Assembly: GCA_036852015.1 (NCBI GenBank)
Contig: JAANDG010000524.1
Location: 40,787 to 104,786, forward strand
Direction of reading: 5' to 3'
Origin: Pelodera strongyloides
Taxonomy: Eukaryota > Nematoda > Chromadorea > Rhabditida > Rhabditidae
DNA: 64,000 nucleotides
The notes beneath the pieces were generated by a model, which saw nothing but the letters and a program-made list of their open reading frames with translations, made no database searches and was not told the DNA's origin. Both the position numbers and the translations under genes were made by a program. Positions 1 through 13,600 of this stretch are shown here, one piece after another (positions within the stretch are counted from its first letter, which is position 1; each line of letters begins with the position of its first letter).

Positions 1-101
1 TGGTCTGACAATGGTTTAGATTAGCTAAAAATTAGCATACAATACATGTCTTCAGAGCTTTTCAAAGTATTTTTTGCGCATATGGGTCTGCATGAGGTGA
101 G
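1..101 (+). pseudogene. Degenerate partial copies of the V-ATPase penultimate exon
   Basis: Bases 22-101 repeat the intron end and exon start found at 285-372: the same ATTAGCATACA tract, a TTCAG acceptor, AGCTTT-CAAAG and GCATATGGGTCTG, followed by a GTGAGA that could act as a donor. Bases 1-17 repeat the later GGTCTGACAATGG part of the exon. The copy encodes a diverged LFKVFFAHMGLHE in place of [14 protein letters not shown] and lacks the rest of the exon, so I read it as a decayed tandem duplication. An alternative mutually exclusive exon is possible but less likely because the segment is so short. Confidence 0.6.
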
Positions 102-108
102 ACAGAGT

Positions 109-173
109 TTTAAAGCAAAAAAATACCGTCCGGTTTTTGAAACACATCATGGACAGCTGAATTCTTACGTATT

Positions 174-221
<48 letters not shown>

Positions 222-284
222 TCGAATTTACCCTTAAGCTGCATAAGAATGCGTTTCAAAGGCCGGTCGGTATTTCCCTTTAAT
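109..284. repeat. Palindromic TTAA-flanked element, copy 1, interrupted by poly-T
   Basis: Inverted ends of the type TTAAAGC-AAATACCG-CCGGTTTTTGAAAC and GTTTCAAAGGCCGGTCGGTATTT-CTTTAA. The centre holds an uninterrupted run of 44 T (176-219). It sits in the intron between the duplicated and the intact V-ATPase exon. Confidence 0.7.
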
Positions 285-315
285 AAAAAAAAAATTAGCA
301 TACATATTTGTTCAG

Positions 316-1028
316 AGCTTTCCGAAGTCCTGTGGACTATGCTTTTGCATATGGGTCTGACAATGGTGTCTGGTTATGGAGGCGCTATCACGCACTTTAT
401 ATTCTTCTTCATCTTCGGCGTTCTCGCAATTGCTATTCTAATTCTCATGGAAGGATTGTCGGCGTTCCTCCACGCACTCAGATTGCATTGGTAAGTTTTG
501 GAATTCTAATTATATGCTAATTATGTGAATTTTAATTGATACAAGTAATTACTTCCATTTTTTCGACCACGCACACTATATAGGCCACTGAAATAAAAGT
601 GCGTCACATGGCGTATTTGAGGTTTGCTACAGTTAGGTAGTTTTTTTATGTGAGCCTTGCCCTGCTTTTGGTACACGTCTGTATTTTCTTGTATACTACA
701 GTGATCGGTGATTATGTGATTATTGTGTGGGCTGCTATAAATACTTGTTGTTATCACTGCATGTAATTATTTTCTAAATCTTTAACCTTTTATTTATTAA
801 ATAACACCACAGGGTGTGCATCACAAAAAACGTGGTGTCTCATGCTGGAATCGAACCATTATCAAACTATCCTATACTTTATAATTTGTTGTAATTACTC
901 TATATAATCATCCTATCCTTTATTTCAGGGTCGAGTTCCAGTCAAAGTTCTACATCGGAACTGGATACGCATTCGAACCGTTCAGTTTTATGAAGATTAT
1001 ACGAATTGAGGAAGGTCTCGATCAATAA
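316..1028 (+). CDS. V-ATPase V0 subunit a, C-terminal end (partial, last two exons)
   Basis: Exons 316-490 and 929-1028, joined in phase (TG|G = Trp), stop TAA at 1026-1028. The visible 90 residues match the end of the V-ATPase a subunit (ATP6V0A / Vph1 family): an [14 protein letters not shown] helix, a second hydrophobic segment, then the family signature [19 protein letters not shown] followed by a [13 protein letters not shown] tail. In the family this membrane-embedded C-terminal half carries the half-channels and the essential arginine (upstream of this window) for proton transport across organelle or plasma membranes. The donor GTAAGT at 491 and acceptor TTTCAG ending at 928 are canonical. 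Nematodes have several paralogues (unc-32, vha-5, vha-6, vha-7); I cannot tell which this is. Degenerate copies of the first exon lie at 1-101. The rest of the gene is outside the window. Confidence 0.93.
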
Positions 1029-1097
1029 ATTGAGGCAATCAATCGATAGTTTAAGGCCAATCAATTGATAAACAATAGTTTGCACAAAGGTTATATG

Positions 1098-1103
1098 AAT
1101 AAA
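1098..1103 (+). terminator. Candidate poly(A) signal of the V-ATPase gene
   Basis: AATAAA 70 nt after the stop codon. Other AATAAA hexamers overlap the stop itself (about 1024) and lie near 1219 and 1239, so the site used is uncertain. Confidence 0.4.
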
Positions 1104-1288
1104 TCGATAGTTATCCTCGAAATCACATGTGTGGTTTTTAACGTTGTATATTTGGAACGTTGTTTACGTTGTATATAGATAATCTTAGGAAGGCTGACAC
1201 GAGCTAGCCAATTTTTGTGAATAAATTCGAAAATTGGAATACAATAAAGTTTTATCTCTTAAGTTATTCATTGTTGGTACGACGGCCC

Positions 1289-1480
1289 GAGTTTAAAGCG
1301 ATATTACGGCAGGTTTTTGAAAGTATGAGGCCAGCTGGATTCTATGTTGTATGCAAATGAGAATAATTAGAATGAAATACGCGCAGTATCGCTATTTGCA
1401 CACAATTTGCATGCACTAAATGGGAATTCAGCACCCAAAAGATACGTTTCAAAAACCGACTGGTGTTACACCGCTTTAAC
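1289..1480. repeat. Diverged palindromic TTAA element
   Basis: Ends TTTAAAGCGATATTACGGC-GGTTTTTGAAA and TTTCAAAAACCGACTGGTGTTACACCGCTTTAA are inverted copies. The interior has ATTTGCAT/ATGCAAAT palindromes. A further decayed relative lies at about 1805-1940. Both are in the gap between the V-ATPase and Patched 3' ends, where I see no gene. Confidence 0.6.
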
Positions 1481-2122
1481 AATTAAAAAAAGTGTACATT
1501 GTCAAAAAAAAAACTCCATAAAGGAACACATTTTATACAGGCAGATTGAAAGTTGAACAAAAACACTCGTGAGGCAAGTAATATATTACAATACTGTGCA
1601 ATTACGAAACTACCAATGAATGTGAACGATAAAAAAACAAACAAACAAACAAACAAACTTGCTCAGAAATAATTTGTAATTTTTGTGCAGGCAATGGCAT
1701 AGTTGTACACTCGGGAACTACATAATTATCGTAATTGGTTTGGTGACTTGGGTTTAACTTAGGCCCAGTATAATTGAGCAATAAAGGCTTTTGATGATGC
1801 TACAGGAGAAGGTTCGTGAAACGCTGGACGTCTGCATTCCTATGCATTTAGTATGCAAATGACTGCACGATTTTTACTCTAACTACATTCATTTGCATAC
1901 AACGCATGGGAAATCAGTTGTCCAATATACGTTTCTCTTTAGTAATGATTGTGAATAAAGAATACTAAATAGGGGCCATAAAAAAAGTAAAAGACCCGAA
2001 TGAAAACGCACAAAACTGGGCAATTTGTGCAGAAATGGGAATTAGAATGCTCTGATAACGGGAAAATTACCATAGCTCTGGTAACATCACTGTTAATAGT
2101 TAATACAATGCGTAGGAGGCAA

Positions 2123-2269
2123 TAGCCCGTATTCTCGGGATGACGGAAATGTTCCTTTGGGGAACTCATTTGTATGCAAATTTCTCGACTATCTAGACTA
2201 CCTTGAGGAAAAATTTGCATACAAGTGAGTTCCCTAACGGAACATTTCCGTCGTCCCGAGAATACGGGC
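2123..2269. repeat. Foldback element with ~63-bp arms
   Basis: Left arm 2123-2185 and right arm 2207-2269 are near-perfect reverse complements (AGCCCGTATTCTCGGGA.../...TCCCGAGAATACGGGCT) around a ~20-base loop. It looks like a non-autonomous foldback transposon; no other full copy was noticed in the window. Confidence 0.8.
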
Positions 2270-2570
2270 TAATAAGTCTTAGAAATGCACATTTAGCTTG
2301 AAATTGACATACCCAAAATCACAGTAGATGAAAGCGAATCAGTTCAAAGTGAAAAAAAGGTAAAGTGATAAAAGTGCTCTGATAAAAAAGAGTGTAAAAT
2401 TATAAAAGTGCTATACAAATCACATGGAAAGAGATTCATCACAGTACAGAAAAAAGATAATAAATGAAAATTTGCACCTTTGTTTGGGAATACTTCTTTT
2501 ATTTTGTAGGGAGTGGCTGATTCTCAAGGGCTACTTCAAGAAGCTGGGGATTCAGACGAAAATATTACAA

Positions 2571-2576
2571 TTTATT
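2571..2576 (-). terminator. Candidate poly(A) signal of the Patched gene
   Basis: AATAAA on the minus strand, about 217 nt downstream of the Patched stop codon. It is the only canonical hexamer I noticed close behind the stop. Confidence 0.4.
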
Positions 2577-2589
2577 TTTGCAGTCATAG

Positions 2590-2630
2590 ACTTAGGCTTA
2601 AGCTTAGGCTTAGAACAAGCCTAAGCATAG
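2590..2630. repeat. Degenerate inverted TTAGGC telomere-like tract
   Basis: CTTAGGCTTAAGCTTAGGC followed after a short gap by GCCTAAGC: two to three TTAGGC-like units facing an inverted unit. TTAGGC is the nematode telomere repeat. The same head-to-head arrangement occurs at 37614-37655. Confidence 0.6.
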
Positions 2631-2792
2631 GACGGGTATCCCCAGCAAGTTACGAGCCAACTCTTGGTACCACCATCCTGCTTGACCATGGGTCGCATTA
2701 GTAATATTACGGAAGAGAAGGCGGTGAAGGTAAATAAAAAAAACACATTACTTGCACTATATGCTAATTTAGAAGTCTTCTTATGAAAAGTC

Positions 2793-3158
2793 TTATTGGG
2801 CGCTCGGCGCACGGGTCTTCAGCTCAACGTCACCTGAAATGGATAAGACATCAGTCCGCAAATAATATTACTTCGCATTGTCATAGCTTTGTCGCGAGAT
2901 AAAAAAAACCAACCGAGTGCCGCCCCATAACGCAGCCGATCGATAAATGAAAGATAAAAAGCAATCGATAAGCGTCGCCCAGTTACCATATGGATCACCG
3001 ATCGATAAAATCAATCGATAAAGTCAATCGATAAACAACCGCTCACCTTTCCGATGCCTCAGTCCGTCTTCAACGGCTTTCTCCTTCTTTCCTTGCCTAG
3101 AAAGCGGAGGTGGCGCTGGCAAACGGTTGCTACCGTCTGTTGGTGTCAACTAAAGCAA

Positions 3159-3223
<65 letters not shown>

Positions 3224-4600
3224 TAATAATAATTTATTGACATATTATATATATAATATAAGTGTGCATCATATAAAGTGATGATAAGATTAAGCCACCT
3301 GCAACGATAATTTGTCATTTCTCTCCTTCTCATAATTTTTATTATTTTCAAGCACATCGTCAGTGCGTTGGATTTACAGTAATTGTAATTGCTACAGGTC
3401 TAGCAAGGCATGGATGCGGAACTTTCTTGCAGATTTTCACAAACAAGTAACAAGTAACAAGTGCCTATATAACCGGCTCCGGATGTGACTTTTGAAATAC
3501 TCAGTACCTCGAATCTCGACCTAAAATTTCGACCCCAAGGCCGAAGGCGCCTAAGAATAACAATAAATATCAAACCTCGCAATCGGGACCGACAAGTGTT
3601 AGGAGAACGGGAAGCACGCATAGACCGTTCCACACTCCCAACATGACGAGCACCTAAAGTAGATCGTTTGCGCCTACTAAAGTCGACAAGGCTTGATTTT
3701 TTTGCTTTTTGCGGCTATTGCGTACCGGAACCATTCCAATTGAATGTACTGTTATAGTTAAGTGACGCCATTATCGGAAATAATAAAGTCACTCACCGAC
3801 ATTGTCACGAAGAAGTATTTAATGACAAAGTCAAATTGTGAAAAGACCAGCATTACAATTCCTAAAAGCAACACTTTTAGTAAAACTATATCGAATCCAT
3901 GCACCCGGCTTTACATGTATTCAATGCAAATGTGTACCACCTGTGGGCACAGAAATTTGCATGTGCAGTTGAATAGATATATAGTATCAAACCACTGCGG
4001 CATATTGCTTTAAAAAGCACTTACCAAGGAACGTGGAGCAGGCGCCATGGAATACAGGCACAAACATATGTTGAAGGCAACTTTCCAGTCGTTCATTTAC
4101 GGTACCCAATGAGGTCAGGTAGCAGAGGACCACGTGGGCGGTGAACTCGACACCTGGTAATTATGTTAGTTTGTGGTAGGATAATTAGGATAATTAGTCT
4201 GGAAGAGGCATAGTAATACGTGGGTTAATTAGGCTGACAGAGGCCCACCCCTGTACTGATTTTATTTGCTATTTACAATGAGATTCTATATTACGTAGGA
4301 AACTTACTATAGTTTACTCCTAGTTAGGCACTAGGATATAATTAGATGCAATTAGGCAGCAATTAGGATTATTTCATGTAATTGGATGCAATTAGGATCG
4401 TTTCTAGACGTAGTAAAATAGCTTACCGATTCCCACAGCACAGATCTGAGTCACCGCAGAGATTCCGTTCATTTTCACGCCGAAAATGCCCATTGCACCG
4501 CCTAGTTGGATGGTCAAGATGACAACGATTACCATCACCTAAAGCAGGAGGGAGTTTTACCTCTATATAAAAGTCATCTCCTTTCTCTCTCTCTCTCTTT

Positions 4601-4645
<45 letters not shown>

Positions 4646-7600
4646 GACCTCCTTCTTTCTACGCCCATAAACTCTCTTTCTCTCTGGGGGTTCAGAGTTC
4701 AGAGCCAGAAAGTGAGAATCAGACAGAGCTAGACGGAGCTGAAAACTCCCAAACGATAGAGATCCACTCACCAAGGTGGCTGCCCACGGATTAAACATCA
4801 GCAAAGAAATGACGGCGAACACGGCGAATGCAATTATGCAAATTGCCTGTAGTAAATGCCATCTGAGGAGTAGATACTGATCCCAGAAAGTGAAGGCAAT
4901 ACCTGGAAGATGATACAGTAACGAGAAATAAAATCAATAAAGCAAGGCATTACTTTTTCTCTCAAGAAAACTCAAGATTATCGTTGCATGTGGCTTAATT
5001 TGCCAACCTCTTACCATCCTTTTATATGATGCACACTTATATACTTTATATAATGTGCCAATAAATTATTATTGTATGCCGAACTCTCTTCGATAAGCAA
5101 TCGAAAAGTATCAAAAGAAAGTAATCCTCTCTACGGAATGTGGACAAAATCAATATATTCAATCGATAAGTCAGAAATATATCGAAGGAGCGCAGTTTAC
5201 CTGTCGGATACGCGCTGAGACCATTTGCGGTGAACTCGTCGCAAACGTCGCGAATTTCCTGAAAGGAGACAAATCACACGGTGTCTTGATTGGTTTAATT
5301 TAGTTATGTTTGGAGTGGTTCGAACCACCGACACAAAGCTTGGTAGGTGAGGACACTACCACTACGCCATGAGAGCACTCCTCACTTCAATCATGTCGAC
5401 GATGACGGGCGTGTCGGTGAGTCCGGTCTGATAGAAGGGAATCTGCGAATAGAGAAGACGAGGGGCTGGAGGTACTGGTTTTTGGTCCTAAAAGGAGAAA
5501 TTTGAAATTCTCTCACATCCTCCTGATGTTCTCTCTTTCTCTCCCACTCTATCCATGTGTTCTCTCTCTATAGTTCTCTCCCTCTTTCTCTCTCACGCTC
5601 TCACGATAGCGACTAACGGGAGATGCGCACCTTTCCTACTAGGAGTGTAAAAGAATAAACTTAAACCCCTACCGGGGACATTTGCCACGAGGGCGGACTG
5701 GGGAAGAAAGATGCCTGTGACACGTAGTACATCATATTGTCAATGTTGAACCACCCAGTCAAATAGTTATAGAATCCATCCTCACGAATGATACCATTCT
5801 CAACCAGTTTGATGTGGCCCAGCTGAAATGTGTATTTTTTTTTTGTTTTCTTCATCACCGTTGATTCTCGCCATCATTTTGTACGCAAAACTTTCATGAA
5901 CTTAAAGGGCATGTCAAGGGGGATTCTGCGCAGAAAGGCATCTCCTGCCGCAGACTAAGTAAATCTCGAAAGGCGCCCAATACAGTAAACCCATAAAAAT
6001 GGCGCCAGAGTAAAATATTTGAGATTTTGTCATAAATGTGAACAAAACCCGCCGTAACGCACGCAAATGGGTGCGTTGCAGCGAGCCGGTAATTCAAACC
6101 GTCCCGTGGACAGCGACTTGGCTTAGCTCTGTCCATACGACTCGGATCCCATACTGAAGGAGTTTTTTGGAGGAGTTTGAAATTGATTTTCTTCTTACAT
6201 GAAAGTTTTTGTTTATTTTTATTTTCACTTTCCTTACCTTCAAAACGCAAGCTTTGTTTTGAGCCCAACGTGCAAAACCCGCTTGACATTCCCTTTAAAG
6301 ATTGTGCAGGCTGTAAGCATACCTGCTACCGTTACAGTACCATGATGTGCAGGCTCTAAGGCTCTAAGCATACCAGCTACCAGCTACCGTTACCGCACTG
6401 TGGCATTACAATACCGCTAGTGGTAGGTCGGAGAATCGAGATTTCATGGTTGAAAAGCAAGAAACCAAACTCACCCTTCCCGTACAGTTATATGTGTTTC
6501 CAAAACTGCACAATAGTTTCTGAGCTATGTGCCCTTCGGGTGTCGGTTTCTTGTTTGGTTTCACCTTACCAGTGTTTAGGTCTGAAGTGAGGAGAATACG
6601 TGTCACTTATAATTCTGATGGTTGGGGATATATTTACGAGCCGTAAGTCAAAATCCAAGCGGGGTGCATACGTAATTACGTGGCTCCTAAATATGTATTT
6701 ATGCAACTAGCATTATGCTCTCCTGCACATTGTCAGCCTGAATCAGGAAGGGCACCGTAGTCCAGTGAAACACGGCAGAATACCGTAATCTGGTTCGATA
6801 GCATAGTACACAACGCAACAGTAGGGCTAACATACCAAAGACATCGTTAGCTAGTTCCTGCTCAAGGGCGACGTCGAGGGACTGAAGCCACACACGGACA
6901 AGCGACATCCAGTAGGGTTGTTTGAAGGTGCCCTCATCAGTTCGGATCATGAATGAGGTGTTGGCTGCAAAGGAAGTATTTGAGTAAAAGACGAGTGTAA
7001 GTGCAGGGTCAGGGTGCGACAAAGAGTCCCACCTCCAGGGTATGTAAGTCGCATACACTAGTGGTAAGTTAGTAAGCAAGCCAATATATTTTCCAGGGTC
7101 CCTATACAACCGTAACTTCACATTATATGTAGCAACAGAATCCGCAACTATGAAAATGTGTTTACTTAAAATGCAAAAAGCATAATATTACGACCGGAAT
7201 CGAACCAGCGGTCGTTTCATAGAGAAAATCAACTAACCCAATCGTGCTCGGAATTCTTCAATTTGAGCTTGTTGCCTTGGAATGTCAATTGTTTCACTGC
7301 GTAGCACGGCGAACATGGGATAGAAGGAGAAGTATTTTTCGCGGGCCTGAAATTATAATAATATTATTGTTAGTAATAGAAAAGCATAAAATATTAATAT
7401 CTTTTAGAACTTAGCTTGCAGAGTTCAGACGTTTACATTTACAGACTGAGCCTGAGTCCGTAGTATAGTAAGCGGGAAAGCCACACAAATTTGCATATTG
7501 AACAGGTCTAGCATAGTGGGCTTCACAAAAATCTACCCTCAAGAAAGCTGCTGGTGCAGTATGTTCTGGTAAAACGTCCGAAAGTTCCAATCCTAGCGTT

Positions 7601-10600
7601 GATGTGTACATTCCATAGCAGCCAAAGACGGTCATAGCGGCGGTAATAGACAGCACAAAGATCTGTAATGTCATATATTAAATATTAAATATTTATTAAC
7701 ACTAAAATGTGTGCATCAATATGATGAAAGATATTCAGCAACAACTGAATGGCCACATATATATAACATATAAGAGTATATTGGCAATAATTACTATACA
7801 GAATACAAATTGATAAAAAATATTGTTAATAACATGCCCCCATGCCCATGAAACACAGGTGCTAAGCTCAACTTACAAAGGGTTTATTTATCTCCTTGTT
7901 TATCTATTTGTAAGAGCGAAACGCTGCATGTTTGAACATTTAAATAGCTTGCTTTCTGCTTATCAAAAAAAAAAATACATACCTTAAATCCAGTATTTTT
8001 AAGCGCTGGAATATAGTAGTATGTGAGGAAACCGCCAACAGTATACCACGGTTGCTCACGCTCCCACTAAATATAGTGTATTGAATACATACATATAAAA
8101 CGTGTATGAATATAATGCAAAACATATGTATAATATCAATGAACAAATCCTTTGATGTGTAACACGTAACACCAAAAAAAGGCTTCTACAGCTTTTCTAC
8201 TAAGAATACGAATAGTTGTAGTTATAACTTTTTATTTGTGTATTGTCCAAGGACCAAAAAGAATTCTCTATGAATTCTTTTTGGATTTCTTGCTCTTGTC
8301 TACCAGAAGGAAGATGGCAACTATACGTAGTTGCTGCTTATTACATTTATGCATTTATGCCTTCCCTGAAACGCATATGCGAGCGTTTTCTAAACAAATA
8401 GCGGTTTGATAAAAATCAAACCTTTTCTGCATGTTCGGCTTCTTTTCCATTGAGTGATTGCGCGAGTTCGGCCTTTGAAGAGACCTAAATGTAAGGTATC
8501 AGATTTTAAAGCGGGGTAACACCTGGTTTTTTGGAATGTATGTTTGACACTGTACTACCATGTAGCGAACTTTGACGTACTCTGATCCTCAACCGCGCAG
8601 CACACCGAGCACCCAGCCGCATGTGCCCCTTCTTAATTGTTGATGCACTTCGCGGATGGGTGCGCCGCTATAGTGCTGCGTTTTCTAGTCTTCTTCTATT
8701 CATTTGCATATTTTCCATCTGGGATACGTTTCAAAAAAAGCTTAAGAACTGCACAAAAAACTCGTGTTTAATTCGGGTGGAACAATATCTTCTAATTGTA
8801 AGTTATTTCGACGGCCTATTCTCACTGGAAATGGCAAACATGAGTTTTTGGCCGTTGCAAACGCGGGTGCGCAATTTGAAGTGCGCGCATACGCATCCAC
8901 GTAATGCACCCCAAGATGCAGCGAAGGCGGCTGGAGGGTACGCAGTACGTTGCGCTGTTGAGGACGAGATTTTGCTCCTACCTCCTGCATGTTGGTCTTG
9001 CTGGGTAGTGAGTCAATGTCCGTTTCTGGTTCATTGCTTCCACAGCAATAGCACAGGTCACGCTTGCCCTAAATTAATCAATAATTAATAAATATATTTT
9101 ACATGAACATAGTCTGCCTTATCTTTGATTCACACGTTTGATTCAAATATTACAGCTAAATTATTAAAGGGTCTAAACGGCTTAGGTTCAGTCACTTCAC
9201 AATCAAATACAACGAAAAATTATGCAGACTTGTGCGCGCATTGTGTGCCGACGCAGCGCCATAACTTAGCCAATTATGCAACTCATTACCTTCTTAACGC
9301 GTCGCAGGTCGATCTCAATAAATGCCGGGAAGATGATCATCAGCGACAGAAGGTTGAAGATTAGGAGAATCGCGGTCTGAAATGTTCAAAACTTTTTATT
9401 TCAAAACATTCCTTCCAAAAACTAAATTTACTAAATATATATATTATCGGGGAAGGAGCTTAAAAATCCAATATTCAATTATGATTGGCTGCTTAGGGCC
9501 CATTGTCTGTTTCTGTCTTGTTTTATGTGTTTGTATTGTATTGGCCCTCTTTTGGACCCTAATGTCTTGCTAATTAGTGTAATTAGCGTAATTTTCATAA
9601 TTGTAGTGCATTGTACAAAACACAGATAGATCGGTAGGGGTGGAAGTGATCTATTAAAGTGTACTAATTGAAAAACATTCCATGAGGTACTAGGCACTCG
9701 GCAAATCTTATACAGTGATGAGAGTCTGATCTACACAAGCCCCAGCGGGTAACAAATGTGCGTCAACAGCATCCAAAAGTGCGTCAACTGTAACAAAAAG
9801 CCAATGTGCGCAAGCGTTACCTGAGCGCAGAACGATCTCAGAGCCGGTATAGGGAGTACTGTGCCGGCGATAAAAGCCAGAATATTATTGCACGAAGTGA
9901 CCATGACAGAGAGTCCAGTTTCCTTGAGAAGTACGCCCATTTCATTTCTGAATCAAATAAGTTTTTTTTTTGAAGGAACGAGTACTCAATTCATCTTATA
10001 TAACTTTGATGTCAACACGTAATCAACATCGCGTAAATACAAAAAGTATTTTAAAAATTGCACATTTTACAACGAGAAACAAAGAGAGTGCGAAGGTAAG
10101 CACTCAAAGCAACTTGTTTCAAAAATAAAATAAAAATTACTTCTTCACTGTGTGTATAATCTCGTCGTAGTTGTGCAGCAACAAGAACATGTCATCAATT
10201 CCAAGTCCCAAAGATAGGAAGGGAACAATCTGGAAAGTTAGTTCTACACAATCCAGTAAGTTCTGTTTAAGGCGGGCCACGTCACTACTCTGATCTTCGT
10301 GTGTGGTCTCAAGCACCTTGAGACCACCTACGAAGAGCTGAGTAGTTAGCGACTGGAACATTTTGTTTGGCAATGTATTCAGTTGTTTCGAAATCATGCA
10401 ATGGAACGGTGGAACTCCAGAGGGTATTTCATACCATCCAGCAAGTCAAAACAATACGCGAAAAGTCTGAGACCCACGTTGAGCCAGAGACTAATCAGGA
10501 GTGATCTGAGACCACCCACGAAGAGTCAATGGCATCCACGCATGTTCTGAGACCACCCTGGACATGCAGGGATCATGCAGAAGTGACCTGGGACCACCAA

Positions 10601-13600
10601 TGAAGAGCCACATATCATTCATACAGTAGTGATCTGAGACCACCTACGAAGCGCCAAAGACCACCCAGGAGTAGCTCGAGACCACCCATACCAATCAGAC
10701 CAAATAGCCTACCTGTGTGGTGGCCGCGTTGAAATGGATTCCCATCATTGTCGCAATTCCCAGTCCACAAATGGACGAATAAGTGACGAGCATTGTGCCG
10801 ACAAATGACAACATCACGTTTGATTGGACAGCCAACCACCAGCCGGAGAAGCGCGCCTGCGTCCACGCCGCGTAGAACACCTTCAAATGTATTTGTTATT
10901 TGATGTACGAAATCGATTTTTTTTTGAGCGGAGTATTCTATTTTTTACTATTTAGTGCAATGCCATGAGGTTATTTTATGCGATGTTTTTTCTTATCATT
11001 TCACAATTGTTTACATGTTTCGTTGTCATTTTCCATCCCATGTGGGATGTGTGGCTATATGCTAATAAATGTTATGTTATGTATTTTATTCTCTGTTCTT
11101 CTACTGCACGTTTCCCACGAAACAAAAATAAATCCCGCGTTTCCTGACAGGCTAGCAATCCCACGCAATAAGAAAAGTCACATGCTTCCTGACAGATTAG
11201 CCAATCGCGTTTCCCGCTAGTTTGGGAGGAAACATGGGATTATGATTTCCGCTAAACTGTAAATGAAGAACAAGTTGTGCACATACTGACAACATAGCTT
11301 TTGATAGAAAAAGTCATGATGGTATTGTAAACATGCCCTTCTACATATTTCTTGTACACAACTTGATTTGAGGCAAGTTAACAGGAATTAAAATGTAAGT
11401 TACAGAAATGGACGAGAAAGCTAGTTAGCTGGCTATTGAGAGTCAAATGTAGTTATTGAGCGACTGAGAGGTAACTAAAGAGCCAGGGACATGCAGAGAC
11501 AGAGGGAGAAAGAGAAAGAGAAAATCATGTAAATAAAATCTACGCACCATAAGCACGTATCCCATGATGATGATACCGTAGTTGAACTGCGAGAACTCTT
11601 CGAGCATATCAGCAATGGAGGTAGAGGCGAGAGGGTGAAATTGACGAACGCCTTCGATCTGAAAGATAAGAATAATAAAAGTAAGATAAATCCATTATAT
11701 CAAAACTCAGTAAGGTCACGTAGGTAGTTGGCCCCTCTTGCTAGGGATTGGGTGCCCTTATTACTTCAGTTTAGTGTTTACGTTTGTATGTATTTATTCA
11801 GAGACTTTCTTTCAGAAAGTTTAGATATAAAGATACATAAGCCAGCCGAATCCACGGAAACGGTTCAGGAGGGCCTTGCGCCCATGCGGAGCTAGACAAC
11901 ATGACCCCATAGTAAGCATCATGGTTAAAACCTACTCGGCATCGATCTAATTATTCTATAAGAAAATGATATGTAGGTTTTGCATAACCAAGGCGTATAG
12001 CTATGTAATTTGTACATGTTGCCCCTTTATAACCCGTTAGCGTTATTTCGCTGAAAATCCGCCGAATCTGCAAGGAAAAACGACTAAGTTGTACGGAATT
12101 TCGATACGTTTCAAACTGTTTTTAAGAAAAAAAGCTCTGCTAATTTCAGCAATTGTCCAATTACGAAATCCTCCATTATGGCCATTTGCGAAATGTGTTA
12201 CGCACAGACAAAGACCTAATTCAGCTAGATCAAAAAAATTGTTCTACACTAAAAGAATCCCATTGTGACTGTCTAGCTGTTACTCAAGCAAGGTAAACGA
12301 TCAATATCTTAGTGAAGGTTGTCCAAGGTAAGGTCTCCCTACACTGGGAAACTAAAACAGTCTCCCTATACCGCACCTGCACGGCACGATTTGGGGGTGC
12401 GGATCTAGCGGCGCACCCCACTTTTTTTTGGTACGGCACCGCATCCAAAACTGGTGCGGCACTGGAGCCAAGTTTCGCGTTGGAAGGTGATAAGCGAATT
12501 CATCCCACCTCAAAGTTAACCTTATGATTGTAAAGGTTCTTGGTGAAGTTTCTCTGCCACGAGAAAAGTACGTCCTGTGCCTTTCCGGGGTTCCAAGTGC
12601 CAACGTCCAAGTTAGGCTTCTTGTCTTTGTTGCCTCCGTCCTAAAGAAGAAACTTTAATATTAAATATTTATTAACACATAAAATGTGTGCATCGAAACT
12701 AAAATAGACAGTCATAAGACAATTAGAGACACTGCTAACCATGTGGAGTAAAGTAGTAGCTCACATGTTTCGGAAATGATTGTATATAACAAAATCTAAA
12801 TTAACTCAGGCAAACATTACGTTTTTAAAATAGCAGACGAGGAAACTATTTTAAAGAAAAATACAAAAATACTTCAATAAACAACAAACCTTGTATCTCA
12901 AGTAAATATCAAAGGGACTGGCCACGAGGAAAACTGACTGCAGGGCTTCGGCCGTGGCAATTCTAAACGATATTCAGTTGTAGAACAAAGATCTTCAAAA
13001 AGTTTCACTTATTGTTAGGGTGTAAGTCTGTCTGTAATCTGCAACTTTCGTTAGGGTGAATAGAGCTCACCAAGGACACAAAGAAGCGCCTAAGTTTTCT
13101 AAGGTATATACACACTTGTATGATACACCTGTCCATTTTTCTTTTACCCGATTGCTAATCGACTACAGTACAAATGGTTTCTTGCTTTCTCTTCATCATA
13201 TTATTTGATGCACACCTCGGTGTTATTTAATAAATAAATAAATAAATAAGGTCGTACTCAAACTAACAGTCAAGAAAATCTTTAAAACTCACTTTTTTCC
13301 ATCGGCAGATCGCTTAATTCCGCCGACAATCAAATCTTCAGGCCATTCCATAATGTTCTTGCCGAACCCTTTGCAACCACTCGTCAACGTCTAAAATCAA
13401 TAAATCGATAAACGGTTCTTACTTTGAAGTACTAAGCTACAGTACTAAGTTAGACATTACTTAAAAGAACTGATCAATGGTTGATTATTAGATGTAGCAA
13501 GTTTATGCACGGCAACCAGCTCCATAGTGAATAAGCTGTACGTTGCATATATTTTTCCCATGAATTGTATGTGTGCATAATAAATTATTATAATAAACGC

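Noticed and set aside
6699..7121. 140-residue minus-strand ORF
   Set aside because: Only its middle (6836-6964) is a Patched exon; the rest is intron read-through.
7190..7245. tRNA-like sequence with GGTTCGATTCC
   Set aside because: Part of it is the donor end of a Patched exon and no other arm folds; the B box is likely chance.
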